Below are positions 1 through 8,492 of a DNA stretch of 12,871 bases, in pieces. The notes beneath the pieces were generated by a model that did not search any database, was not told the origin of the DNA, and was given only the letters and a program-made list of their open reading frames with translations. Location: assembly GCA_964483625.1 (NCBI GenBank), contig CAZABB010000044.1:1-12871 (forward strand). Direction: 5' to 3'. This DNA is from JAFGQU01 sp964483625. Its GTDB lineage: Bacteria; Omnitrophota; Gorgyraeia; Duberdicusellales; 4484-171. How positions within the stretch are numbered: the first letter of the stretch is position 1; every line of letters starts with the position of its first letter. Both the position numbers and the translations under genes were made by a program.

Positions 1-53
1 ACAAGATGTATGAAGGCAGCATCAAAAGTAAATATCGTAAAGATACCCGATAA

Positions 54-1469
54 TCAGGGAACTTCTGGATAAACGGGGGGTGGGACTTCTTCTCTCACAA
101 TCAGCCGATCGGTCAAGCGCAGCCATTCAACGATCAACTTCTTTAACTGCACCGTATGGAATATCTTATTGAACTTGTTATCTTCCAGCTTATTGACCTC
201 ATCGATCAGATCGTTCAGGGATGACCGGCCGTAAGAATAATTCTCTTTTTCATCCTTCACGATGGCCTCGGCAAGCTTGATCTTATCGTCAGCGATCGCG
301 ATCAGTTTCTCTTCCCGTTCGATCTGATCATGCAGATTCCTCAGATCCGTATAGAGTCGGGCATATATATTCTGATTGGAAAGTGCGGTCTTACTTTCAG
401 CTATTTTTGCTGTTTCATATTCAGCGTTCTCAACCTCTCCGGGCAGAGGCAATTCGATAGTGAGCCCTGCGTATCCCTTCTTCTCATCCGGGGTCACATC
501 ATGGCCTGCTCCGTCGACGGAAAACCCGACAAAAAGGTCGATGGAAGGCAGGAGCACATCGGCGGCTTTTGACACTTCTACCGAGCTTTTTTCTTCAAGC
601 AATTGCAAAACCTGACAGGTACGGCTGAAATCCTTAAAGTATCGATAGTCCGATGCGAAATTCAACTTGGTATCCTCATATAATGCCGGCACCTGAGGGA
701 TAAGCTCTTGGTCACCTTCATAGCGAAGCGCTTCTTTGATCAGATTAAGATAACGGGTATAGCTGTTGCGCAGGCTGACGAGGTTTTCCTCTTTTGCCAA
801 CACCTGCAACTTGATCTTATTGACATCGATCGGCAGAGCAATACTGTTTTTCTGCCGTTCCTGGATGTTCTCAAGAAGTCTCAAGTTCTCATTATAAGAA
901 TTTTCCCCCGTTTTTACGTTTTCATACGCTGAATACCAGTCATAATATCTCTGCGTGAGCGTAGCCAGGTAATCTTCATAAGCTTCGATGATCTGATGGT
1001 TGGCAATATCGATCTCAAATCCCACAATATCATCGAGAAGACGCGTTGCCCGGCCGAACGCATTCTCGGCCAACGGTTGGGAAATAAGCAAAGAATATTC
1101 TGACGAGACCTGATGAGTAGTCGCCCTCAAACTGGTCGAATACTCGGCGGTAAGCTCGGTGCCGGCATAGGGGAAAAGCTTTGATAAGGAAACCGTATTC
1201 TCTGTCCCCTCATCGGGTGAATCCAGAAACACACTGTATTGGCTCTGGATGGAAAGTACCAGGTCTCGTGCCGAAACACGTAACGCCCGTCTGTATTTTA
1301 GAGAAAGCTGATCGATAAGGATCGTCTGAAAACCTGTATCATTCTTCGCTGCGATACGGATAAATTCCTCAATCGGCAATTTTTTTGGTTCACTTTCTTG
1401 TGCGGAACAAAACCATGCTTGTACCGTAAAAAAAAGGAGAAACAATATGATGAGCCGGTTGTTGTCCAT
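54..1469 (-). CDS. TolC-family outer-membrane efflux channel
   Basis: Outer-membrane partner of the RND pump encoded just upstream; family members trimerise into a periplasm-spanning tunnel that releases substrates outside the cell. The 471-residue product starts with a signal peptide (residues 1 to about 24: a short charged start, the hydrophobic run LIILFLLFFTVQAWF, then CSA before QE). The rest is long amphipathic helices rich in Leu, Glu, Lys and Asn with two repeat-like halves, as in OEP/TolC proteins, and the length is normal. I chose ATG at 1469: AAGGA (about 1478-1482) overlaps the pump's stop codon and lies about 8 bases upstream. An ATG at 1496 is open but lies inside the pump gene and would put nine residues before the signal peptide. 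The gap to the pump stop is 11 bases, so the two are co-transcribed and probably translationally coupled. No lipobox is seen around the Cys of the leader. The family is clear from architecture and context; the substrate is unknown. Confidence 0.88.
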   Translation of the reverse strand: MDNNRLIILFLLFFTVQAWFCSAQESEPKKLPIEEFIRIAAKNDTGFQTILIDQLSLKYRRALRVSARDLVLSIQSQYSVFLDSPDEGTENTVSLSKLFPYAGTELTAEYSTSLRATTHQVSSEYSLLISQPLAENAFGRATRLLDDIVGFEIDIANHQIIEAYEDYLATLTQRYYDWYSAYENVKTGENSYNENLRLLENIQERQKNSIALPIDVNKIKLQVLAKEENLVSLRNSYTRYLNLIKEALRYEGDQELIPQVPALYEDTKLNFASDYRYFKDFSRTCQVLQLLEEKSSVEVSKAADVLLPSIDLFVGFSVDGAGHDVTPDEKKGYAGLTIELPLPGEVENAEYETAKIAESKTALSNQNIYARLYTDLRNLHDQIEREEKLIAIADDKIKLAEAIVKDEKENYSYGRSSLNDLIDEVNKLEDNKFNKIFHTVQLKKLIVEWLRLTDRLIVREEVPPPVYPEVP

Positions 1470-1480
1470 CTTTTTATTCC

Positions 1481-4400
1481 TTAAGATAAGGTACATTTTG
1501 CTTTTTTAAACACACTATATACACACGGGATAAGGACCAGAGTAATCACCGTACCGAACAGAAGTCCCCATCCTAATGCCAGCATCATCTGGGCCAACAT
1601 TGAATCGTATCCGGCCCAGCCGTACGCGGTGGGAATGATCGCGACAATAGTCGTAAGCGTCGTTAAGATCACCGCACGCAGACGGGTCTTGGCAATACGG
1701 GCGATCTCCCGATACATCTCATCCACAGGTGTATTACAACTATATTCCGTTTCCAGCTTTACGACCATAATAATCGCATCATTAATAACGACCCCGGCAA
1801 GCCCGAGCGCTCCGATCACTGCGAAAAATCCATAGAGAGCAATCCCATGCAACCAAAAGGCAAAGATAATACCGACGACTCCAAAGGGGATAGCCAGCAT
1901 GATCAAAAACGGGGTGGCAAGCGAATTAAACAAAAGCGCCAAGATGATATAGATAAGCCCGATGACCATAATGATCGCGACCTGAAAATCACGACTTGAC
2001 TCCCGGCTGTCTTTTACTTCTCCGGCAAATTCGATAATCGCAGAAGGGTATTGTGCTTGAAATTCTTCAAATATATTATTTTCGAAATGTTCGGCAATTT
2101 CAAGCGGAGTTTTTTTCGTGCCCGGTTTTAAGTCGGCATAGATAAGCGTACTGCGTTTTAGATCTTCCCGTTCGATGGAATCGGCTGAAAGTTTTTCTTC
2201 AATATCGACCAGGTCGTTCAGCGGCACCAGATACTGTCCCTGGTTCTCTACCGGTATCTCGAATATCTTATCGATATCGTCCTTCGCCTCTTCTATCGTC
2301 GTCAGCCGCACATACACCGGTTCATCATCACCGGAAAAATCATACAGTATCGTCCCTTCTAACGATGCCCGCAAAGTCTTTGCGATATCAGAAGGATTAA
2401 TTGCCAAGCGCCTTATTTTATCACGGTTCAGCTTTAAATAATATTCGGGATTATATGCCGGGCGGTCAATCTCAATACTCACAAGATCGGAATACTCTCT
2501 CATTTTTTGAGCCAGCTCATCGGAAATTTGTTTACGTAACTTGTTGTTGTTTTCCCGAACATTGATCTCAATCGGGCTGCCGCTTGAGCTTCCGTGCCGG
2601 GCTTTACGGAACTGAATCTTCTTAAGTCCTTCATAATCTGCAGTTCTTGATTCCCATTCCTTAACCAGCTGGTCTCCCGATTTTTTCCTCTTCTCGCGCG
2701 GCACGACTTCGATGCGCATCCTGAGACGATTTTCCAGTGCCGCCGAACCCCGGCGGCTGCGGCCGATATCATTTCTAAAACCCACCACTTCCTTGCCGAT
2801 ATATTCACGTAACATATTCTCTAACTTTTGCGACAGAGCGGCGGTTTCATAGCGTTTGGTCCCGGGAGCGGCTTCAGCCGTCATGCGGATCTCCTTGGTC
2901 TCCTCATCCGGGAACATGACGAACTTCATCTTATGCTGAGCGATAAATCCCGAAAAGATCAGAAGGAAAATGAAACCGAGAAAGATAAACCATTTAAACG
3001 GTAACGCTTTCTTGATGAATTCTTCATAGCGATCTTCCCAATAATGGAACCAGTTCCTCCTCGATACCCCCCCTTCGGCTTGGCGACGCATCAAAAATCG
3101 TTCAATAGCCGGCCATAAACCTAAAGTAATCGCGCAGCGAATACGATACGAAAACGGCAGCATCATGTGCCCAGGTAATACACAGATTGCCTCTAATAAC
3201 GATGCTCCCAGCATCATAAATACGATCGGAGGAATAAACCTCACCATAACCCCGAACCGTCCGGAGAAGAAAAACAGAGGCACAAACGCGATACAGGTCG
3301 TGACAATACTTGCGGTAATAGGGAGCAAAACAAACGCCGTACCCTGCATTGAAGCTTCATGGGGCGAAAGGCTCTTTGAGCGGCTACGATTGATATTTTC
3401 GGCAACGACGATCGCATCATCAACGACCATCCCCATCACAATAATCACCGCCGCCAACGTAATATTATTGATCGTATATCCCATCCAAAGAGCAATGATC
3501 AATGTTACGCAGAATGTAAACGGGATTCCCATCGCGACCCATATCCCGGAACGGAAATCAAGGAACAGAAACAACGCAACAATGACCAGGACAAATCCGA
3601 TGGCCCCGTTGATGCTGATAAGACCGATCCGATTACGTACATCTACCGATTCATCATCAAGCAAGATCACCTCAATCGAACTACCTTCAAGAGAATCTTT
3701 ATACTTATCTACCATCTCACTAACCGCATCGACCGCATCAAGGATACCGTACCGGGATGATTTTACTACTTTAAGGAATAGTCCTTCATGGCCATTGATT
3801 TTATTCACTGTTTTGGTTTTCTCAAACCCCTCGACTACATCGGCGACATCAGAAAGTCTCACAACCTGACCTTCGAATCCACCCTGAACACTTAAATTTT
3901 TCAATTCTTCAATCGTCGTCAACTCTCCCCAGAGTGTTACTTTCGGTTCACGGACATTTTCAATACTTCCGGCGGGTTGACGGACATTGCTATTCTGGAT
4001 TTCCCGCATCACCGTATTAAAAGGAATATTATATTCAATAAGTTTCTGGGGATATACTTTTATGTGTATCTCATCGTTCAAATAAGCCGTCCGGTTTACA
4101 CTATGAACGTGCGGCATTGCCAGCAGTTTATTCTCAAGAGCGTAGGCATAGGTCTGCAGTTTCTTGCGGGTCTGGACATCAAGGATAGTCTTTTCTTTAT
4201 CATAGAGGCCGATATCGATAATTGCTTTACGGGAGGTTTTAAAAACACGGATATGGGGGTCATCGATAATATCTTGGGGCAGATCGACATCAAGCACTTC
4301 GTTGCGGATCTCGGTGATTACCTCATCTTTATTGGGATAATCATTCTCAATTTCGGCGGTTACCCGGCAGTTGCCGACACTGGTGGAACTCAACACCCGG

Positions 4401-4639
4401 TATACACCGTCGATATTTCTTACGACCTCCTCAATCGGCTTGGTCACGTAATATTCGACTTCCTCGGTAGAAGCCCCGGGATAGTTGACCGTTATCCGGA
4501 CAGTATCAAAGGTAATATCGGGGAGTTCTTCCTTAGGTATCTGCTGCCAGGCGAAGATGCCGCCTAAGAAGACAGCGACAAACAGCATGTTGGTAAGAAG
4601 ATGCCGTTTGAGGAAAAAGGAGATTATTTTCTCACGCAT
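1481..4639 (-). CDS. RND efflux pump, HAE/AcrB-like inner-membrane transporter
   Basis: Proton-driven inner-membrane exporter of 1052 residues, the usual size for AcrB/MexB/MdtC relatives. Membrane segments are visible near residues 11-31, 340-361, 365-388, 391-413, 433-455, 465-488 and 545-566, then 886-905, 911-930, 936-958, 989-1005 and 1018-1040. Two large periplasmic domains lie between TM1/TM2 and TM7/TM8. The proton-relay acidic pair in TM4 is intact at D407 and D408 (GMVVDDAIVVAENI), at the same numbers as in AcrB. In TM10 the position where AcrB has its essential Lys reads VINDAII (N953, D954), so this is not a classical AcrB-type relay; related RND subgroups also carry VND here. ATG at 4639 has AAGGA about 5 bases upstream. 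The gene heads an operon with the TolC channel and has a 132-bp upstream gap with promoter-like sequences. No membrane-fusion adaptor lies beside it. Drug, lipid or other export cannot be told apart from the sequence. Confidence 0.95.
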   Translation of the reverse strand: MREKIISFFLKRHLLTNMLFVAVFLGGIFAWQQIPKEELPDITFDTVRITVNYPGASTEEVEYYVTKPIEEVVRNIDGVYRVLSSTSVGNCRVTAEIENDYPNKDEVITEIRNEVLDVDLPQDIIDDPHIRVFKTSRKAIIDIGLYDKEKTILDVQTRKKLQTYAYALENKLLAMPHVHSVNRTAYLNDEIHIKVYPQKLIEYNIPFNTVMREIQNSNVRQPAGSIENVREPKVTLWGELTTIEELKNLSVQGGFEGQVVRLSDVADVVEGFEKTKTVNKINGHEGLFLKVVKSSRYGILDAVDAVSEMVDKYKDSLEGSSIEVILLDDESVDVRNRIGLISINGAIGFVLVIVALFLFLDFRSGIWVAMGIPFTFCVTLIIALWMGYTINNITLAAVIIVMGMVVDDAIVVAENINRSRSKSLSPHEASMQGTAFVLLPITASIVTTCIAFVPLFFFSGRFGVMVRFIPPIVFMMLGASLLEAICVLPGHMMLPFSYRIRCAITLGLWPAIERFLMRRQAEGGVSRRNWFHYWEDRYEEFIKKALPFKWFIFLGFIFLLIFSGFIAQHKMKFVMFPDEETKEIRMTAEAAPGTKRYETAALSQKLENMLREYIGKEVVGFRNDIGRSRRGSAALENRLRMRIEVVPREKRKKSGDQLVKEWESRTADYEGLKKIQFRKARHGSSSGSPIEINVRENNNKLRKQISDELAQKMREYSDLVSIEIDRPAYNPEYYLKLNRDKIRRLAINPSDIAKTLRASLEGTILYDFSGDDEPVYVRLTTIEEAKDDIDKIFEIPVENQGQYLVPLNDLVDIEEKLSADSIEREDLKRSTLIYADLKPGTKKTPLEIAEHFENNIFEEFQAQYPSAIIEFAGEVKDSRESSRDFQVAIIMVIGLIYIILALLFNSLATPFLIMLAIPFGVVGIIFAFWLHGIALYGFFAVIGALGLAGVVINDAIIMVVKLETEYSCNTPVDEMYREIARIAKTRLRAVILTTLTTIVAIIPTAYGWAGYDSMLAQMMLALGWGLLFGTVITLVLIPCVYSVFKKAKCTLS

Positions 4640-4656
4640 ATATTTCCTTTTTATTT

Positions 4657-4739
4657 ATTATATTTAGACCTTGTTTATGTGAAAAAAGTTCCTCCGTTGT
4701 AAGGATAATTATACTATATAAATATGGCAGACATGTGAA
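4657..4739 (-). promoter_or_regulatory. Candidate promoters of the efflux operon
   Basis: Two minus-strand TATAAT boxes lie in the gap upstream of the RND pump. One (4713-4708) has TTCACA (4739-4734) at a poor 20-base spacing. The other (4662-4657) has TTTTCA (4685-4680) at the ideal 17-base spacing, but would start transcription only about 11 bases before the ATG. Both are sigma-70-like guesses. A strong GGAGG-like site between them (about 4689-4698) is not followed by a start codon. No regulator-binding palindrome is obvious. Confidence 0.35.
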
Positions 4740-4771
4740 TTTTTTAGGATATCCTGGCGGGTAAAAAGCCT

Positions 4772-6364
4772 TTATTTACGGGGTTTTTGACGGCTTTTAT
4801 CTTTCGCTTTCTCGACGATCGGCCGTTTACTGATCTTTTTCTTCTTAAACGCCCGCAGGATCACTTCGGCTTCGGAGAAGGCAACGGTAATAAAAGAAAA
4901 TTTATCAAATACCCGTACATCGCGTATCTTACGAGGATCGATCCCGGCAACGTCCTTAACCATATCCACGATCTGACGAGCATCCATGTTATCGACTTTT
5001 CCCCGGGCGACAAACAGCCGTGTCGTTCCTTTCATGTCCACCGTCACCTCCCGGATCTTCCCGTAACTGCGGGCGTCCAGTTCGTTTCCGAAGGTCTGCT
5101 TTAGGAAAGCGGCGAGGATTGCTTCAGGCTTATTCTGCGCCAGGATCTCCCGGGCGAAATCAAGGTACTCGGGGCTCGGCGGGGTTTTAAGAATATTCTG
5201 AATATCGTTTTTTATCCGGCTCTTTTTCACCTTAATCACGTCTTCGACCGCCGGGATCTTTTCCTTACGGATATCGGTACGGGCTACACGTTTTATCACC
5301 GTCAATTTACGGTATTCGTCCGGTGTCACAAAAGTTATCGCCGTCCCTTCTTTGCCGGCCCGCCCGGTGCGTCCGATACGGTGCACGTAACTTTCCGGGT
5401 CCTGCGGCAGGGCGAAATTGATTACATGCGTAAGGTCACTGACATCGATGCCGCGCGCGGCGACATCGGTCGCGATCAGAACATTAATCTGCCGTTTGCG
5501 GAATTTTCCAAGTATCCTCTCCCGTTGATGCTGGGAAAGGTCACCGTGCAGGCCTTCTGAGTCATAACCGCGCTCACCGAGACGGCGGGCGACAGTATCC
5601 ACATCCACTTTCGTCCGGCAGAATACCAGGCCGTAGAACTCAGGTTCTGAATCGATAATGCGGCATAAGGCTTCCAGTTTATCGCTATGAGCGACTTCAA
5701 AATAAATCTGATCGGTCAAACTTACCGTCAACTGTTCCTGAGCGACTCTGATTACCTGATATTTACCCATGTAGCGTTTTGCCAGTTCAAGGATGCGGTT
5801 GGGCATCGTCGCCGAAAAAAGAAGCGTCCTCCTCTGACGGTTGGTATAGCCTAAAATCTCCTCCACATCATCGATAAACCCCATATTGAGCATCTCATCG
5901 GCTTCATCCAGAACAGCATAGGAAATAAAACGCAGATCAAGTGTTTTACGTTGCAGATGATCTTTAATCCTCCCGGGAGTACCGACAACGATATCTACCC
6001 CTTTTTTCAACCGGCGCAATTGCTGGTCCATAGATTGACCGCCGTAAATAGCGATAACCTTAAGATGGGCGTCACTTTTCAGGGAATTAATTTCCTCGGA
6101 AACCTGCAGGGCCAACTCCCGGGTGGGAGTCAGAATCAACGCTTTAACCCCTTTCTGCCGGGGATCAAGCCGTTCGATAAACGGCAGACCGAACGCCGCG
6201 GTTTTCCCGGTTCCGGTCTGGGCCTGGCCTACGATATCTATCTGGCCTTTGAGGAGAAGCGGGATGGTTTCCTTCTGTATCCTGGTCGGCTCCTCAAAGC
6301 CTTTTTTCTTTAAAGCTTTCAGGGTTTTTTCCGATAACCCCAATGATTTAAATTTTTCTAACAT
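4772..6364 (-). CDS. deaD: DEAD-box ATP-dependent RNA helicase with DbpA-type RNA-binding domain
   Basis: Cytoplasmic RNA helicase of the DeaD/CsdA/CshA type, which uses ATP to open short RNA duplexes in ribosome assembly, mRNA decay and cold adaptation. All core motifs are present in the 530 residues: Q motif (FKSLGL to IQ, 5-30), motif I AQTGTGKT (48-55), Ia PTRELAL (80-86), TPGR (129-132), DEAD (153-156), SAT (184-186), motif IV LVFCRTK (246-252), motif V ATDVAARGID (298-307) and motif VI HRIGRTGRAG (328-337). After a linker, residues about 438-510 match the DbpA/CsdA RNA-binding fold, ending in a short Lys/Arg-rich tail. ATG at 6364 has GGAG about 7 bases upstream. It lies 81 bases after the nitroreductase-like gene on the same strand. 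A weak GCATC/GATGC hairpin lies in that gap but has no clear T-run, so co-transcription is possible. The DbpA-type end excludes RhlE or RhlB; the exact orthologue name is less certain. Confidence 0.95.
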   Translation of the reverse strand: MLEKFKSLGLSEKTLKALKKKGFEEPTRIQKETIPLLLKGQIDIVGQAQTGTGKTAAFGLPFIERLDPRQKGVKALILTPTRELALQVSEEINSLKSDAHLKVIAIYGGQSMDQQLRRLKKGVDIVVGTPGRIKDHLQRKTLDLRFISYAVLDEADEMLNMGFIDDVEEILGYTNRQRRTLLFSATMPNRILELAKRYMGKYQVIRVAQEQLTVSLTDQIYFEVAHSDKLEALCRIIDSEPEFYGLVFCRTKVDVDTVARRLGERGYDSEGLHGDLSQHQRERILGKFRKRQINVLIATDVAARGIDVSDLTHVINFALPQDPESYVHRIGRTGRAGKEGTAITFVTPDEYRKLTVIKRVARTDIRKEKIPAVEDVIKVKKSRIKNDIQNILKTPPSPEYLDFAREILAQNKPEAILAAFLKQTFGNELDARSYGKIREVTVDMKGTTRLFVARGKVDNMDARQIVDMVKDVAGIDPRKIRDVRVFDKFSFITVAFSEAEVILRAFKKKKISKRPIVEKAKDKSRQKPRK

Positions 6365-6445
6365 TTATTTTCTCCGTTACTTCAGCCGTCAAGAAAAGTC
6401 AAAGCATCGTACGCATGATGCCGACAAAATATCTTTAAGAAAAAA

Positions 6446-7111
6446 TTATTTTTCGTACCCCACCGTCTGCGCAAGAACAACTTTCTGGTTTGGATTCAAC
6501 CGCATTGCCTTACCTAACGCCTCTTTATTCACTGCTCCCCAAACAACCGTAGCCAGGCCTTCGGAAGCACAATATAAATACACATTCTGGCTGATAAACG
6601 CGGCATCCACACCGGCAAAAGCTTCCTTTTCTTTCTCCGTCCCGTCATCAATCTGTTCAGTTTTAATTTTAGAGAAGTCCGCGGCATAAACAAGGTTCAC
6701 CGGCGCGGTATGAACAAAATCCTGTAAACCAGTCAATCTTCTTATATCACCACTTATTACCGGATCCAGTATATGCAGGTGCGCATTATAAAAATAAACA
6801 CCTTCTTCGGTGACGACATAAACATCGATTTCCTGCCAGTTTTTTGTCGACGGCGCGGTCCTTAAGCCCGATTGAGGCCGATTGATCCCCCACGCCGCCC
6901 ATAATAAATCGGACAAAATCTGCGGGGAAAGTTCCCGGGGGCTGAATTGACGGGTAGATTTGCGGTCCTGCAATACCTGCATAAGGGGCCGGCCGCCTTC
7001 GACGCGGGGAGCGGGCAACTGGATGGAAGGGATATCCTCAGCAAAAATTATTCCCGGGAGAACTGAGAATAGATGGAAAAAAAAGAAGATTATGAGTATT
7101 TTTATACGCAT
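6446..7111 (-). CDS. Exported nitroreductase-fold (SagB/ThcOx-like) oxidoreductase
   Basis: FMN-dependent nitroreductase-superfamily protein, probably periplasmic. Starting at ATG 7111 the product is 221 residues. A signal peptide is evident (1-24: MRIK, a Phe/Ile-rich core, cleavage after IFA). Then come RKSTRQF (50-56), the usual FMN-phosphate-binding start of the fold, LLWAAWGINR (69-78), RTAPSTKNWQEIDVYVV (84-100), a long helix with ISQNVYLYCASEGLATVVWGAV (about 173-194), and an ending on a beta strand with VGYEK. This layout is like the short single-domain SagB/ThcOx-type proteins rather than cytosolic NfsB. The frame extends upstream to a TTG at 7174, but that lies within the phosphofructokinase gene and would put 21 polar residues before the signal peptide. 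The Shine-Dalgarno site for 7111 is weak (AGAGA). It follows the phosphofructokinase by 41 bases, probably in one transcript. Substrate and electron donor are unknown. Confidence 0.85.
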   Translation of the reverse strand: MRIKILIIFFFFHLFSVLPGIIFAEDIPSIQLPAPRVEGGRPLMQVLQDRKSTRQFSPRELSPQILSDLLWAAWGINRPQSGLRTAPSTKNWQEIDVYVVTEEGVYFYNAHLHILDPVISGDIRRLTGLQDFVHTAPVNLVYAADFSKIKTEQIDDGTEKEKEAFAGVDAAFISQNVYLYCASEGLATVVWGAVNKEALGKAMRLNPNQKVVLAQTVGYEK

Positions 7112-7152
7112 TTTTCTCTGGGATACCTCAAGGCGCCGGACGCGATAACCAT

Positions 7153-8271
7153 TCAAAGTCTTTTCAGATGACAATCACCGAAACAGGTACCTACCGATCG
7201 GGCGGCGGCAATCAATTCATGATCATGGGGAATCAACCGGGGCCCTTGCGCAACGGCATCAAGGGATACCGGTATAAACTCATTCCTGACGATACCGACC
7301 ATATGGCCAAATTTTCTATTCACGATCAAATCAACCGTTTTGGCTCCTAACTGCGTGCCTAAAATACGGTCAGCGGGAGTAGGTGATCCACCGCGCTGAA
7401 GATGACCGAGCACAACGGTTCGCGTTTCGATCCCGGTTAGTTTCTCTACTTTATCTCCCAATACCACGCCGACACCACCTAAGCGCACCGGTTCAGACCC
7501 GTCACTGACCATCTTGCGTACGGTCACCGTGCCGCCTTTTGGCTTGGCTCCTTCGGAGATAACGACAATACTGAACCGTTTTCCTTTTTTATGCCTCATT
7601 TTTACACATTTAGTAATAACATCCATATCATAAGGAATTTCCGGCAAAAGAATCAGGTCGGCACCGCCGGCAACTCCCGCGTATAAAGCGATCCAACCGG
7701 CTTTCCGGCCCATTACCTCGATGATCATGACCCGATGATGAGACTGGGCGGTATCATGGATACGATCAACTGCTTCGGTCGCAATACTTACCGCCGAATT
7801 AAACCCGAAAGTGATATCCGTCCCTTTCAGGTCATTATCGATCGTCTTAGGCACCCCGACCAGCCGGACGCCCTGGTTCATCAACTGGTGGGCGATGGCC
7901 ATCGTACCGTCTCCGCCGATACATACCAGACATTCCAGTTTGAGCTTCTTGATGTTTTTGATCACGGTCGCCGAAACATCTTTAAACCGCGTCTGTTTCC
8001 CTTTTTTCACCGGATACCGATAAGGATTGGCAATATTGGAGGTTCCCAGCATCGTTCCGCCTGAAGTCAGGATACCGGATACATCGGTAAAATCCAATTT
8101 TCGGTGCCGGTTATGAACGAGACCGTCATACCCGTCGGCGATACCGATGACCTCGATATCGTAATCAAGCATCGCCTTTTTCGATACGGCACGGATGACG
8201 GCGTTTAAACCGGGGCAATCTCCTCCCGCAGTTAAGATGCCGATCCGTTTGATTTTCGCTTTTTTTGCCAT
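7153..8271 (-). CDS. pfkA: 6-phosphofructokinase, probably ATP-dependent
   Basis: Cytosolic glycolytic enzyme phosphorylating fructose 6-phosphate to fructose 1,6-bisphosphate. The 372 residues hold the whole fold: TAGGDCPGLNAVIR (14-27) for phosphate binding, GGDGT (119-123), PKTIDNDL (141-148) with catalytic base D145, SHHR (177-180), MGRKAGW (187-193), PEIPYD (210-215) and GHLQRGGSP (289-297) for the sugar phosphate. At the two residues known to steer donor choice in this family (E. coli 104 and 124) it has Gly (G122) and Lys (K142). Gly at the first favours ATP; Lys at the second is common in pyrophosphate enzymes but also occurs in ATP enzymes such as the trypanosomal one. ATP is therefore the better call, not proven. 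AAGGA lies four bases before ATG 8271. It is first in a unit with the exported nitroreductase and is divergent from a second, dissimilar phosphofructokinase. Confidence 0.93.
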   Translation of the reverse strand: MAKKAKIKRIGILTAGGDCPGLNAVIRAVSKKAMLDYDIEVIGIADGYDGLVHNRHRKLDFTDVSGILTSGGTMLGTSNIANPYRYPVKKGKQTRFKDVSATVIKNIKKLKLECLVCIGGDGTMAIAHQLMNQGVRLVGVPKTIDNDLKGTDITFGFNSAVSIATEAVDRIHDTAQSHHRVMIIEVMGRKAGWIALYAGVAGGADLILLPEIPYDMDVITKCVKMRHKKGKRFSIVVISEGAKPKGGTVTVRKMVSDGSEPVRLGGVGVVLGDKVEKLTGIETRTVVLGHLQRGGSPTPADRILGTQLGAKTVDLIVNRKFGHMVGIVRNEFIPVSLDAVAQGPRLIPHDHELIAAARSVGTCFGDCHLKRL

Positions 8272-8296
8272 ACTATCCTTTCGTTGTCCGGAGTGT

Positions 8297-8325
8297 ATTA
8301 TAACAGGTTACGTGTTGTTTGATAA
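8297..8325 (-). promoter_or_regulatory. Sigma-70-like promoter of the phosphofructokinase/nitroreductase unit
   Basis: On the minus strand TTATCA (8325-8320) is separated by 17 bases from a perfect TATAAT (8302-8297). A start point near 8290 would leave a leader of about 19 bases containing the AAGGA site. Spacing and -10 are ideal and the -35 matches 4 of 6 bases. It is also placed correctly, between the divergent hairpin block and the gene. Confidence 0.6.
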
Positions 8326-8340
8326 GGACGATTTATAAGG

Positions 8341-8473
8341 CGTTAACCCGTTACCTCGTTCGCCCGTTCTGCCTCCCGCCTTTGGCGGGATCCCGCAGAA
8401 GGCGGGACGTTTTCTGATTAACGGGACAACGGGAGACTCCACCTTTGGTGGAGTAACGCGAGCACGGGCAAAC
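8341..8473. repeat. Intergenic block of tandem and nested hairpins
   Basis: Non-coding block between the two phosphofructokinase promoters. Three compact inverted repeats are seen. TCCCGCC/GGCGGGA has loop TTT (8374-8390), and TCCCGC/GCGGGA has loop AGAAG (8391-8407); the two are directly abutting and also share a 12-base palindrome at 8385-8396. ACTCCACC/GGTGGAGT has loop TTT (8436-8454). Around them, CCCGTT occurs twice on the left (8347, 8363) and AACGGG twice on the right (8420, 8428), and GTTCGCCCGTTCT (8358-8370) pairs 11 of 13 with 8461-8473, so the whole block can fold on itself. It looks like a REP- or MITE-like intergenic repeat. No long T-run follows, so a simple terminator is less likely. 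Confidence 0.75.
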
Positions 8474-8492
8474 CTGTCTTCCAAATTTATAT

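Noticed and set aside
3..53. Plus-strand frame ending in TAA at 53, possibly the tail of a convergent gene (KMYEGSIKSKYRKDTR)
   Set aside because: Only 16 codons are visible, too few to support a gene, though the charged ending abutting the channel's stop is suggestive.
1390..1469. Lipobox in the TolC-like channel leader (AWFC)
   Set aside because: The residues before the Cys (Trp, Phe) do not fit a lipobox; an ordinary signal-peptidase I site after CSA is better.
3165..3869. 234-codon open frame on the plus strand opposite the RND pump
   Set aside because: It is antisense to a well-supported pump gene, has low-complexity Thr/Ser/Ile-rich composition and no ribosome site.
6405..6430. GCATC/GATGC hairpin between the nitroreductase and helicase genes as a terminator
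   Set aside because: Only five base pairs and just three T after it; too weak to call.
7112..7174. Longer nitroreductase reading frame from TTG 7174
   Set aside because: The start lies inside the phosphofructokinase gene, has no ribosome site, and puts polar residues before an obvious signal peptide.
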